From assembly GCA_047629355.1 (NCBI GenBank), contig JBLHWU010000147.1:1-16828 (forward strand): a stretch of DNA of 16,828 nt, read 5' to 3'. This stretch comes from CAYUNA01 sp047629355. Its GTDB lineage: Bacteria > Bacteroidota > Bacteroidia > Chitinophagales > Saprospiraceae. The position numbers and the translations under genes are program-made. The notes under the pieces were generated by a model. That model searched no databases, had not been told where the DNA came from, and saw nothing but the letters and a program-made list of their open reading frames with translations. Shown one piece after another: positions 6,495-13,964 of the stretch (position 1 is the stretch's first letter; each line of letters opens with the position of its first letter).

Positions 6495-8282
6495 TTGAAA
6501 CACCTCGCTTACCTTAATAAATACTTCTTAAAATACTACAAATACCTTCTTTTAGGAATTGTATTCGTGTCCTTATCCAACTGGTTTCGGGTATTGCAGC
6601 CGCAGATGATTCGGGATGCACTGAACTTGGTATTGGAAAATATTGGTTTGTATCAAGTTTTTGAAAATTTTGACAATCAAGCACTTGTCCAAGCCAATCT
6701 TGGTAAAATTCTGCTATTTTTTGGATTGTTGGTCGTCCTTTTGGCTTTAATGATGGGAATTGCGATGTATTTCATGCGGCAGACCATTATCGTAATGTCG
6801 CGCTTGATTGAATACGATTTGCGGAAGGAAATTTTTGACCATTACGAAAAATTAGACCTTGCTTTTTACAAACGAAACAATACGGGCGACCTCATGTCCC
6901 GCATCACCGAAGATGTTTCAAAAATCAGAATGTACGTCGGTCCTGCTTTATTATATGGTATCAATCTTGTGTCTTTATTCGTTTTTGTGATTTGGTCGAT
7001 GTTGAAAGTGAGTGTCGAATTGACACTGTGGTCACTCGCGCCACTGCCCTTGTTATCGCTCTCGATTTATTACGTAAGTCGATTGATAAATAAGAAAAGT
7101 GAAGTGATTCAAGCGCAATTAGCGACGTTGAATAGCACGGCGCAGGAAGTTTATTCGGGTATTCGAGTGGTTAAAAGTTATGTGCAGGAGAAAATGATGG
7201 GACAATATTTTAGCGACCAAAGCGAAGATTATAAAGAAAAAGCGATGGAATTGGCAAAGGTCAATGCGCTCTTTTTCCCAACGATGGTGTTACTAATTGG
7301 AGCGAGTACCGTGATTACGGTTTATGTTGGGGGATTATTGGTCGTTGAAGGGGCTATTTCGCCTGGTAATATTGCGGAATTTGTGATTTATGTGAATATG
7401 TTGACTTGGCCGGTGACGGCGTTGGGCTGGATTACCTCCTTAATTCAACAAGCGGCGGCTTCGCAAAAACGGATTAATGAGTTTTTACACGCTGAACCTA
7501 ACATTATTGACCCAATTGAGCAACCAATTAGCATTCAAGGGAATATAGAGTTTAAGAACGTTAATTTCATTTATCCAGATACGGGAATTGTGGGCATGAA
7601 AGATGTTGATTTTCAGTTGAAAAGCGGTGAAAAGATGGCGATTATTGGCAAGACAGGGTCTGGAAAGACCACAATTGCTGATTTATTGGTGAGAATGTAT
7701 GATGTAACGGGTGGCGAGATTTTAATTGATGGCAATAATATTCAAAAAATTGACTTGGCTAACCTTCGCCAACGGGTTGGATATGTGCCGCAAGATGTGT
7801 TTCTTTTTTCTGATTCTATTTCAAAAAATGTAGCTTTTGGAAAATCCGAAGCGACTCAACCACAGATTGAAGAATATACGAAATATGCCGCTGTTTATGA
7901 CGACATCATGGAACTCAAACAAGGTTTTGAAACAACGACAGGGGAGCGCGGCGTAACGCTTTCTGGTGGTCAAAAACAGCGGGTTTCGATAGCACGAGCA
8001 TTTATTAAAAATCCAGATATTGTGATTTTGGATGATTGTTTGTCGGCAGTGGATACGAATACGGAGGCGCAGATTTTGGGTTATTTGGATAAAGCCTTGT
8101 CTGATAAAACAGCGATAATTATTACGCACCGAATTTATTCTTTGCTTGAATTTGATAAAATAATTGTGCTGGAAGATGGGCAGATTGTGGAACAAGGGAC
8201 GCATGAGGAATTGTTGGAGAATAAGGCGTATTATTATGAATTGTATGAGATGCAGCGGATGGAAGAGGGGGAGAATGTTTAG
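6495..8282 (+). CDS. ABC exporter half-transporter (membrane plus ATPase domains) with Asp at the catalytic Glu position
   Basis: This 595-residue type I ABC exporter half-molecule probably works as a dimer in the inner membrane. Residues ~15-325 hold six membrane helices, including FYKRNNTGDLMSRITEDV at the intracellular coupling region. The ATPase domain has Walker A GKTGSGKT (385-392), Q-loop YVPQDVFLFSDS, signature LSGGQ (489-493), Walker B IVILDD (D513) and H-loop His545. The residue after the Walker B Asp, normally Glu, is Asp (D514, ILDDCLSAVD). This resembles the degenerate half of heterodimeric exporters such as B. subtilis BmrC (YheI). The TTG start is supported by family-like text MKHLAYLNKYFLKYYKYLL immediately after it and the lack of an upstream ATG in frame. 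The substrate is unknown; a multidrug or lipid export role is typical. Confidence 0.92.
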   Translation: MKHLAYLNKYFLKYYKYLLLGIVFVSLSNWFRVLQPQMIRDALNLVLENIGLYQVFENFDNQALVQANLGKILLFFGLLVVLLALMMGIAMYFMRQTIIVMSRLIEYDLRKEIFDHYEKLDLAFYKRNNTGDLMSRITEDVSKIRMYVGPALLYGINLVSLFVFVIWSMLKVSVELTLWSLAPLPLLSLSIYYVSRLINKKSEVIQAQLATLNSTAQEVYSGIRVVKSYVQEKMMGQYFSDQSEDYKEKAMELAKVNALFFPTMVLLIGASTVITVYVGGLLVVEGAISPGNIAEFVIYVNMLTWPVTALGWITSLIQQAAASQKRINEFLHAEPNIIDPIEQPISIQGNIEFKNVNFIYPDTGIVGMKDVDFQLKSGEKMAIIGKTGSGKTTIADLLVRMYDVTGGEILIDGNNIQKIDLANLRQRVGYVPQDVFLFSDSISKNVAFGKSEATQPQIEEYTKYAAVYDDIMELKQGFETTTGERGVTLSGGQKQRVSIARAFIKNPDIVILDDCLSAVDTNTEAQILGYLDKALSDKTAIIITHRIYSLLEFDKIIVLEDGQIVEQGTHEELLENKAYYYELYEMQRMEEGENV

Positions 8283-8286
8283 ATAA

Positions 8287-8399
8287 GTCAGAAGTCAGAC
8301 GAGACCGTTTCACTGTCAGAAGTCAGATAAAAAATCGCTACTTTCCCACTATTTCTCTCTGACCTCTGACAGTGAAACGGTCTGACTTCTGACCTCTGA
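8287..8399. repeat. long imperfect inverted repeat built of GTCAGAAGTCAGA units
   Basis: Left arm 8287-8326 and right arm 8359-8393 are complementary almost throughout. 8303-8326 pairs with 8359-8382 with one mismatch, and 8287-8300 is the exact complement of 8380-8393. Each arm contains 7-base units (GTCAGAA/GTCAGAG). It starts five bases after the ABC stop, so a transcript would form a very stable hairpin there; it may end or stabilise that mRNA. It may also be a dispersed repeat of the genome. Confidence 0.7.
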
Positions 8400-8443
8400 C
8401 TTCCACTAATTTCCATAAATATTTAAAATATCTCCTCTTTTTT

Positions 8444-8473
8444 TTTGTTATTTTTAACTATTAACTACATTTG
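8444..8473 (+). promoter_or_regulatory. Bacteroidota promoter for the PUR/DUF3276 gene
   Basis: TTTG at 8444-8447, an 18-base spacer and TACATTTG at 8466-8473 match the -33/-7 consensus well. The predicted transcript has a ~130-base A/T-rich leader before GTG 8613. Confidence 0.65.
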
Positions 8474-8612
8474 TCGGGAAATTGTGGATAGTTCAATTTG
8501 ACTAAGTTATATTTTATTTAAAAAATAGATATTTTTTAAAAGTGTAATCAGTTGAAAATGAATCCCAAACAATTACTTGAAATCATTTATTTGTAAATTT
8601 AAAATTAGTATT

Positions 8613-9131
8613 GTGGAGAATTCAAGAAAATTTGAGAGTGTATATTCTAAAAAAGTAAGAGCAGGAAAGAGAAGAACTTACTTTTTTGATGTACGCAAGA
8701 CGAAAGGTGAAGATTTTTATTTGACATTGACGGAAAGCACTAAAAAGTTTCAGGGCAATGGGTACGAGCGGCATAAAATCTTTCTATACAAAGAAGATTT
8801 CAATCGTTTTGAAGATAGTTTGAAGGAGACTTTGGATCACATCCGTACGGAATTGATGCCTGATTATGACTACGAAGAGTACACTCGTCGTCATGAAGAG
8901 TGGGAAGCTAAGAAAGCGGAAATGGTTGCCAGTGGAGAGTGGGAAGAGCGCGGTCCACGTAGCCGTGAAAACGACAACGATAATGAGAACAATCATAATC
9001 AGAACAACAACAGCAATGACAATGACAACGACAACGACAACGACAATAACGACAAAACCAACTATGCTGCTCCTGCGAGTGATGCAAATGATGATGACGA
9101 TATCGAAACAGAAGACGACATGGCTTGGTAA
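8613..9131 (+). CDS. DUF3276/PUR-type nucleic-acid-binding protein with Asn/Asp-rich tail
   Basis: I choose GTG 8613 (172 residues, MENSRKFESVYSKKVRAGKR) because family members begin close to the SKKVRAGKR block; TTG 8577 would add 12 residues of no visible value. Residues ~8-80 are the PUR-like domain: SKKVRAGKRRTYFFDV, DFYLTLTES, ERHKIFLYKEDFNRFEDSL. This family is related to eukaryotic Pur-alpha and binds single-stranded DNA or RNA, by family knowledge. Residues ~85-115 are charged and probably helical. Residues ~119-150 are almost only Asn and Asp, encoded by a GACAAC-type tandem repeat at about 9013-9055. The end is very acidic and closes with DDMAW, an acidic tail with a final aromatic. 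It has its own promoter and a strong terminator, so it is a single-gene transcript. The exact cellular role is not established. Confidence 0.85.
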   Translation: MENSRKFESVYSKKVRAGKRRTYFFDVRKTKGEDFYLTLTESTKKFQGNGYERHKIFLYKEDFNRFEDSLKETLDHIRTELMPDYDYEEYTRRHEEWEAKKAEMVASGEWEERGPRSRENDNDNENNHNQNNNSNDNDNDNDNDNNDKTNYAAPASDANDDDDIETEDDMAW

Positions 9132-9152
9132 TTTACCATTGCTAAAATAAAT

Positions 9153-9188
9153 AAAAAGGGAAGTTGATGGTATCAGCTTCCCTTTTTT
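9153..9188 (+). terminator. intrinsic terminator of the PUR/DUF3276 gene
   Basis: AAAAAGGGAAGTTGAT (9153-9168), loop GGT, then ATCAGCTTCCC followed by six T (9172-9188). The stem has one G-U pair and otherwise perfect pairing. It lies 22 bases after the stop codon. Confidence 0.92.
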
Positions 9189-9324
9189 AGTTTTCCGGTG
9201 TGTAGGTTTTAGCTTACGCGTACATTATTAGACAGTGGTAAAAAGTTTATTAATTGTCTTATCCGTGAAGCAGATGAATACGAATAGCCCTGAACGCAAT
9301 TCGGGGGCATTCAATGAAGTACGA

Positions 9325-9445
9325 GAATCTTGAAGGGATTGAATAAAGCTAACTTATATTCAACTCCTCCAGAGTTGCGGGCGTTGGGAGATTCCTCACC
9401 ACGGATTTTATCCGTGGTTATTCATATTTAATCCCTTCAGGATTT
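9325..9445. repeat. palindromic dispersed element with terminal inverted repeats
   Basis: The 284-base gap 9191-9474 holds no credible gene. The ends 9325-9345 (with TGAAGGGATTGAATA) and 9425-9445 (TATTTAATCCCTTCA) are inverted repeats matching at 17 of 21 positions. Inside are two perfect hairpins: CAACTC-CTCCA-GAGTTG at 9361-9377 and CCACGGA-TTTTA-TCCGTGG at 9399-9417. The CCACGGAT...ATCCGTGG and CCCTTCAGGATT strings resemble a dispersed repeat I recall from several Bacteroidota genomes; that recollection is unchecked. It starts 137 bases after the terminator. Confidence 0.7.
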
Positions 9446-9474
9446 GAGGAAAGTTTGTTGCACGGGAACTAAAT

Positions 9475-10425
9475 CTACGCACCATCAAATGCTTGCTCAA
9501 ATTCCGCTCTCAAAAGTTCCAAATCTGCTGCTTCATACCGCCGCGAAAAATGTACTGGAATCGCTTCTCTTACCTCACATTCCCGCATAATTTGACCTGA
9601 CGCCATCGAATAACTATGAAAATTTGTCGTCGCCATTTCAATATCTGCTGCTTTATAAAAACTTTCTATAAAGACTTTATCGCAATTTTGAAACAGGCTT
9701 TTAATTTTTAAATGATTGTCTGCATTGGCGGCGTGGTCCATAATGATGCCGAAAGTTGCGCCTGTATTTCGTTCTAAAAGGTGAAATAAATCGCCCGACA
9801 GCAATTCTTTTTCCTCTATTTCAAGTTGCACTTTCTTATCCTCTTTTTTAAAAGCCTCTTTGAGTGTCCGCACCCATTTTCCTCCGTTAAAACCGCTTTT
9901 CGCGATGTTCATATTTATCGAATCATGCTGTTTGAAACGGTAAGCAATCGATGGTGTTTTATGGTCAAGAATGGTGAAGTTGGTTTGAAACTTATCATTT
10001 TTAAAAATGGTGTTTTGCGTTAATGTACCAATCTTTTTCAACGCCCAAATCGGTGGCTCAACTTCATAAATGTGAATTTCATTTACTGAAACAATCTCCC
10101 GAATTTCGTAAATAATCGCGCCCTTTTGAATGAGATTCCAAGTATAGCCTTTGATTCTCGCTTGTACTTGCGCTGCAATTCCTTTCGGTCCACAAATGGT
10201 GACGCGTCGCTGAATGCCAATCTGATGTCGTAAGATTTGGTCGAAATTAATGAAATGATCGATGTGCGTATGGCTGATGAAAATCGCGTTGGCATTTTGG
10301 CAATCTTTGACGGTTAAATCACTCGCTTCCCCACATTCACAGATATAATTCCAAGGATGATTGTCTACGTTGAATAGCAGACAAATATCTTCCTTTGGTT
10401 GACTTTTTAGTATGGTGCTAAACAT
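9475..10425 (-). CDS. metallo-beta-lactamase-fold hydrolase, RNase Z-like
   Basis: This is a 316-residue cytoplasmic hydrolase with the ligand set of tRNase Z. The HxHxDH motif is SHTHIDHF (H52, H54, D56, H57). Further ligands are H155 (LDHKTPSIAYRF), D230 (IIMDHAA) and H292 (VHFSRRYE), with E254 and H270 (NFHSYS) matching the general acid-base pair. RNase Z cuts the 3' trailer from pre-tRNA. Two features are unlike a standard RNase Z: the usual first strand with an LGTGxxxP-like start is replaced by FSTILKSQPKEDICLLFNVD, and no clear flexible tRNA-binding arm is seen. It may therefore be a paralogue with another phosphodiester substrate. ATG 10425 is a clear start. It is divergent from the peptidase gene (113-base gap) and no co-transcribed neighbour is apparent. 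Confidence 0.85.
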   Translation of the reverse strand: MFSTILKSQPKEDICLLFNVDNHPWNYICECGEASDLTVKDCQNANAIFISHTHIDHFINFDQILRHQIGIQRRVTICGPKGIAAQVQARIKGYTWNLIQKGAIIYEIREIVSVNEIHIYEVEPPIWALKKIGTLTQNTIFKNDKFQTNFTILDHKTPSIAYRFKQHDSINMNIAKSGFNGGKWVRTLKEAFKKEDKKVQLEIEEKELLSGDLFHLLERNTGATFGIIMDHAANADNHLKIKSLFQNCDKVFIESFYKAADIEMATTNFHSYSMASGQIMRECEVREAIPVHFSRRYEAADLELLRAEFEQAFDGA

Positions 10426-10538
10426 GATTTTTTCGTTTACTACTTAAGTAACGTGATTAACATTATATTTACACTGTTTTTTTTGTGGACACAGATATTT
10501 TCCTGTATCTTACCATTCAAATCATAAAAACAGCCACA

Positions 10539-11375
10539 ATGAATTTTAAAATACTGATTTTTAGCACATTACCTTTTTTTGTCTTGACCAATTGTGAGAA
10601 CGAAACACCAAAATCGGAACCTTTATCCAATTCAATTGCGGTCAATCACGAAGATAAATTGCCTTTGCCCAAGCCTGTTCCGATTAGAAAAGTTGAATAT
10701 CCGCTTGCATTTTCCCTCGATTATTTGATGGGAAAATTTAATCCCGCCAAAGATACTGCTTTTACCAAAATATCAACTAAACATGCCGACCGAGATGAGT
10801 TGTATATGCGCAAAGATGCCTATACTGCTTTTCAAAAAATGCACAATGCCGCTAAGCAAGAAGGTATAACTTTAACGATTCGTTCTGCTGCTCGAAATTT
10901 TGCGAATCAAAAGCGGATTTGGGAAAGCAAGTGGTCGGGTCGCCGAAAATTGTCAGGCAATGTGAATGCGGCAAAGAAGTTTCCAAAAGCAGTGCCGCGT
11001 GCCTTGAAAATTTTAGAATTTAGTTCTATGCCGAGTACTTCTCGACATCACTGGGGGACGGATATTGATTTGAATAATTTTAACAATGAATATTTTACAA
11101 AAGGGCGTGGGTTGAAGGAATATAAATGGTTGACGGCGCATGCGGTAGAGTATGGGTATTGCCAAGTTTATACTGAAAAAAGTGTATCTGGGCGAGAAGG
11201 ATACAATGAAGAAAAATGGCATTGGTCGTACTTACCGATTTCAAAACAGCTGACAGAATTGGCGCAGCGAGAGATGAAAGATGAATTAATTAAGGGCTTT
11301 AAAGGGTCGGAAACGGCGAAAGAAATTGGCGTTGTTGAAAAATACATTTTAGGGATTAGTCAAGATTGTTTTTAA
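10539..11375 (+). CDS. M15-type D-Ala-D-Ala carboxypeptidase (VanY-like) lipoprotein
   Basis: This is a predicted zinc peptidase of the periplasm that trims peptidoglycan stem peptides. I choose ATG 10539 (278 residues) over TTG 10485 because it gives a lipoprotein signal: MNFKILIFSTLPFFVLTNC, with lipobox VLTNC and Cys19. The peptidase core follows a ~60-residue linker. ITLTIRSAARNFANQKRIW (110-128) carries the substrate-binding Arg region. SRHHWGTDID (168-177) supplies zinc ligands H170 and D177, and EKWHWSY (225-231) supplies H228 with the catalytic Glu. In the family motif SxHxxGxAxD the Ala position is Asp175 here. Both metal ligands and the Glu are present, so activity is expected. It appears to be transcribed alone. 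Confidence 0.87.
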   Translation: MNFKILIFSTLPFFVLTNCENETPKSEPLSNSIAVNHEDKLPLPKPVPIRKVEYPLAFSLDYLMGKFNPAKDTAFTKISTKHADRDELYMRKDAYTAFQKMHNAAKQEGITLTIRSAARNFANQKRIWESKWSGRRKLSGNVNAAKKFPKAVPRALKILEFSSMPSTSRHHWGTDIDLNNFNNEYFTKGRGLKEYKWLTAHAVEYGYCQVYTEKSVSGREGYNEEKWHWSYLPISKQLTELAQREMKDELIKGFKGSETAKEIGVVEKYILGISQDCF

Positions 11376-11444
11376 GCTTTTCAAAACCTTTTATTCTTTT
11401 CTAAATTATGATAGTTGAAATTTAGAAACAAACTCCCTAACTAA

Positions 11445-11520
11445 AAACTCAATAGATTTTGAGAAGCGAGAAACTCAATAGATTTTCGAGCTTCAAAAAA
11501 GACAGTGCGCGTTGCCGCAG
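11445..11520 (+). repeat. dispersed repeat, copy 1 (with internal 16-base direct repeat)
   Basis: AAACTCAATAGATTTT occurs at 11445-11460 and again at 11471-11486. The span from GATTTTGAGAAGCGAGA through CGAGCTTCAAAAAAGACAGT to GCGCGTTGCCGCAG is closely similar to the reverse complement of 14902-14975. No protein-coding frame crosses it. It lies in the 229-base gap between the peptidase and the next membrane protein; nothing else is seen there. Confidence 0.72.
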
Positions 11521-11604
11521 AAACCTCTTGTTTAAATTCAATGCAACTTTTAAAAAATCTGTTGACTTTTTAATAATTGCTCATTTGGCGAAGACCTTTC
11601 AACT

Positions 11605-12018
11605 ATGAATCTTGATTTTATCAATATAGCGGTGACCTGGACATTGGTCGGACTCATTTGGGTGGTTCAATTGGTGCATTATCCGTCTTTTCAATACATT
11701 GACAATTCTGAGTTTCTGAAATTTCATGAGCATCATTCCCAATCTATTTCTATTGTTGTCTTGCCGTTGATGCTAGCGGAATTGGCTTTGGCATTTTATT
11801 TAGGCTATCAAAGTAATTGGAATTTCATTTCACTATTACCACTTCTATTAGTTGCCTTAATTTGGTTAAGCACCTTTCTTCTTCAAGTCCCGATTCATCA
11901 GCAATTGGGTAGCGGTAAAAATCTAAAGTTAATTATAAATTTGGTACATTCAAACTGGATTCGGACGGTGCTTTGGACTGCTAAAGCATTTTGGATTAGC
12001 TATTATTTTGATAGTTAA
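11605..12018 (+). CDS. small four-helix membrane protein of unknown function (DUF1772-like resemblance)
   Basis: A 137-residue protein starts at ATG 11605. About four membrane helices are visible, at residues ~6-26, ~47-66, ~73-93 and ~115-132. Between the first two is a His-rich polar stretch, VQLVHYPSFQYIDNSEFLKFHEHHS. After the third comes VPIHQQLGSGKN, then LVHSNWIRTVLWTAK. This pattern (HYPSF near helix 1, H--H, P near helix 2, H--L and NWIRT before the last helix) recalls integral membrane proteins of the DUF1772 type, but I cannot confirm membership. The conserved-looking His residues near the membrane could bind metal or a cofactor; that is inference. It has no close partner and stands alone between repeats and a long A/T-rich gap. 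Confidence 0.7.
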   Translation: MNLDFINIAVTWTLVGLIWVVQLVHYPSFQYIDNSEFLKFHEHHSQSISIVVLPLMLAELALAFYLGYQSNWNFISLLPLLLVALIWLSTFLLQVPIHQQLGSGKNLKLIINLVHSNWIRTVLWTAKAFWISYYFDS

Positions 12019-12363
12019 AAGGTGGTTATTTAAACTGAGAAGTAATTTTAATTTTCATTTTTTATTGAAAACTATATCTTGTTTTGTATAAAATAGTGCT
12101 TTTTTAATCTTTTTTTTAAGAAATATTTGTCTTCTGTTTAACTTTTTACTTCTAAAGTTAAACAAAACATAAAATGAATCGTTTGAGTAAAAAGTAATGG
12201 CTCTTATTAGCTATTGGGAGGAGTGTGAGCAAACTGGTTTTTTTGAAGAAATTTGATATCAAAAAGCCATTTTTAGCTGATTTTGGTTGACTGTTTTGCT
12301 TTAAAAACTATCTCCTCATAATTCTTTATAAGATTCAAAATAATTAACAAAAAAACATTCTTA
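12019..12363. other. 345-base intergenic region without recognised gene
   Basis: This stretch is very A/T-rich. I see only very short open frames, no strong inverted repeat and no exact TAnnTTTG match. It presumably holds the terminator of the membrane-protein gene and the promoter of the fasciclin gene, but neither can be placed. Confidence 0.5.
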
Positions 12364-13314
12364 ATGAAAAATTTGAAATTTCTATTTATCGGTTTATTGG
12401 CACTTAATTTATTTGTATTCACTTCTTGTAGTGATGACGATTCTACGCCTGAACCAGAAGCATTGAGCATTGTGGATACGGCAATTGCGACAGCTGACTT
12501 GAGTATTCTAGTACAAGCATTGCAATCGGCTGACTTGGTAACTGCTCTTCAGGCAGACGGACCATTCACGGTATTTGCGCCAACTAATCAAGCATTTCAA
12601 GACTTATTGGATGATGTTCCTGCTTGGACAACTTTAGAGGACATTCCAGCAGCGACGTTAAGCAATGTATTGTTGTTTCACGTAGTGAGTGGCAATGTGA
12701 AAGCGGCTGATTTGACGGATACTTACGTTCCAACCTTGTCGCCAGCACCCAATTCTGAAGCAGTTAGCTTGAAAATTGATGTGACAGGTGGTGTACAATT
12801 CAACGGTTCTGCTAGTCCTGTAACAACGGATATTGAAGCGACCAACGGAACGATTCACATTATCAACAAAGTAATGTTGCCACCAAGTGTTGTTGGCATC
12901 GCTTTGGATAATGACAACTTTTCGACTTTAGTTGCGGCATTGACTCGCGAAGATTTGACGACTAATTTTGTTGGTATCTTATCTGGAGACGGACCGTTCA
13001 CTGTATTTGCGCCAACGAACGCTGCATTCCAAGAATTGTTGGATTCTAACGATGATTGGACTGCTCTAGCGGATATTCCAGTGGCAACATTGGAAGCAGT
13101 TTTGACTTATCACGTAGTGAGCGGTGCAAATGTTCAGTCTGATGAATTGACTGATAATCAAGAAATTGCAGCATTGGGCGGTACATTGACAGTTGACTTG
13201 ACAGATGGTGCAAAATTGGAAACAACTAGTGGACAATCTGTTGGTATTGTGATTGTAGATGTGCAAGGAACGAATGGTGTAGTACATGCAGTAAGCTCCG
13301 TTTTGCTTCCATAA
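12364..13314 (+). CDS. two-domain fasciclin (FAS1) lipoprotein
   Basis: This is a 316-residue surface or periplasmic lipoprotein. The signal MKNLKFLFIGLLALNLFVFT is followed by SCSDDD, with the lipobox Cys at 22. An acidic Ser/Pro spacer precedes two FAS1 domains. Domain 1 is residues ~34-175 and domain 2 ~178-316. Each has the H1 motif DGPFTVFAPTN-AF, a middle FHVVSG/YHVVSG motif, and an H2 motif ending GTIHIINKVMLP or GVVHAVSSVLLP. The two domains are clearly related, so the gene arose by duplication. FAS1 domains act in adhesion and matrix binding; the ligand is unknown. Acidic residues after the lipobox Cys (SDDD) fit the export signal that moves Bacteroidota lipoproteins to the cell surface. 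A strong terminator follows. Confidence 0.93.
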   Translation: MKNLKFLFIGLLALNLFVFTSCSDDDSTPEPEALSIVDTAIATADLSILVQALQSADLVTALQADGPFTVFAPTNQAFQDLLDDVPAWTTLEDIPAATLSNVLLFHVVSGNVKAADLTDTYVPTLSPAPNSEAVSLKIDVTGGVQFNGSASPVTTDIEATNGTIHIINKVMLPPSVVGIALDNDNFSTLVAALTREDLTTNFVGILSGDGPFTVFAPTNAAFQELLDSNDDWTALADIPVATLEAVLTYHVVSGANVQSDELTDNQEIAALGGTLTVDLTDGAKLETTSGQSVGIVIVDVQGTNGVVHAVSSVLLP

Positions 13315-13343
13315 TTTTGGACTAAAAAAGTGAAAAATATTGT

Positions 13344-13386
13344 AAAACGGGGGAGAAATTCAATTTCTTTCCCGTTTTCTTTTTAA
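13344..13386 (+). terminator. intrinsic terminator after the fasciclin gene
   Basis: The 15-base arms AAAACGGGGGAGAAA (13344-13358) and TTTCTTTCCCGTTTT (13364-13378) pair fully with two G-U pairs; the loop is TTCAA. CTTTTT follows. The T-run ends a few bases before the next start codon at 13388. Confidence 0.9.
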
Positions 13387-13387
13387 A

Positions 13388-13936
13388 ATGAAAATTATGA
13401 AATTGCTTATAACTTCAATGCTTTTAATCATGGCAGCTACACTTTCCTTAGAAATAGATTTTGGTCAAAAAACAGGCGGTCAAGATTGGCAAATCATGAA
13501 TGACGGTGTAATGGGTGGTCTGTCTAAAGGGCATATCGAAATGAAGGAAGAAACGCTGATTTTTCGAGGAACGGTTTCTTTGGAAAATAATGGTGGCTTC
13601 ACTTCTTTGCGCGGACCTTACGAAAACTACGATTTATCGAATTTTGAAACTATTACGGTCAAATACAAATCTACGGGTCAAGATATTGCTTTTAGAATGG
13701 AACTTTACGAGCGATGGTTTTATCCGTATTTCAAAAAGAATTTGCCCGAAACCGATAATGAATGGCAGACGATTTCCATACCTTTATCTGAGTTCAATGA
13801 GTATCGAATTGGAGATGCGACGGGTAAAAAAATGTCAGCTGAAAACTTGGCAAATGTGATTCGTTTGGGCTTTAATACCAATAGTAAAAAGGCTAGTTCA
13901 TTTGAGTTTGAAGTGGATTTTATTCGGTTTCAATAA
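13388..13936 (+). CDS. CIA30-family exported protein
   Basis: The 182-residue protein starts MKIMKLLITSMLLIMAATLS, a probable signal peptide or N-terminal anchor. The remainder matches the CIA30 (NDUFAF1-like) beta-sandwich: WQIMNDGVMGGLSKGHIEM near the start, NNGGFTSLRGP, a middle KYKSTGQDIAFRM, then WQTISIPLSEF and a final strand FEFEVDFIRFQ. Eukaryotic CIA30 assists complex I assembly. Bacterial relatives have no established role; the fold resembles carbohydrate-binding modules. The second ATG at 13397 is an alternative start. The start codon lies just past the fasciclin terminator, which could limit readthrough or hide the translation start. The gene converges on the Fpg/Nei gene with 28 bases between stops. 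Confidence 0.85.
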   Translation: MKIMKLLITSMLLIMAATLSLEIDFGQKTGGQDWQIMNDGVMGGLSKGHIEMKEETLIFRGTVSLENNGGFTSLRGPYENYDLSNFETITVKYKSTGQDIAFRMELYERWFYPYFKKNLPETDNEWQTISIPLSEFNEYRIGDATGKKMSAENLANVIRLGFNTNSKKASSFEFEVDFIRFQ

Positions 13937-13964
13937 ATTTTAGAAGGAAATCGCGCAGGTTAAC

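Noticed and set aside
8558..8596. Twelve-codon upstream ORF (MNPKQLLEIIYL) before the PUR-type gene
   Set aside because: It begins at ATG and ends 16 bases before GTG 8613, so a regulatory leader peptide is possible. There is no codon bias or hairpin to support it, and chance is the simpler reading.
13590..13859. 89-residue open frame inside the CIA30-like gene
   Set aside because: It is a different frame of a gene with clear family motifs, and its translation shows no domain pattern.
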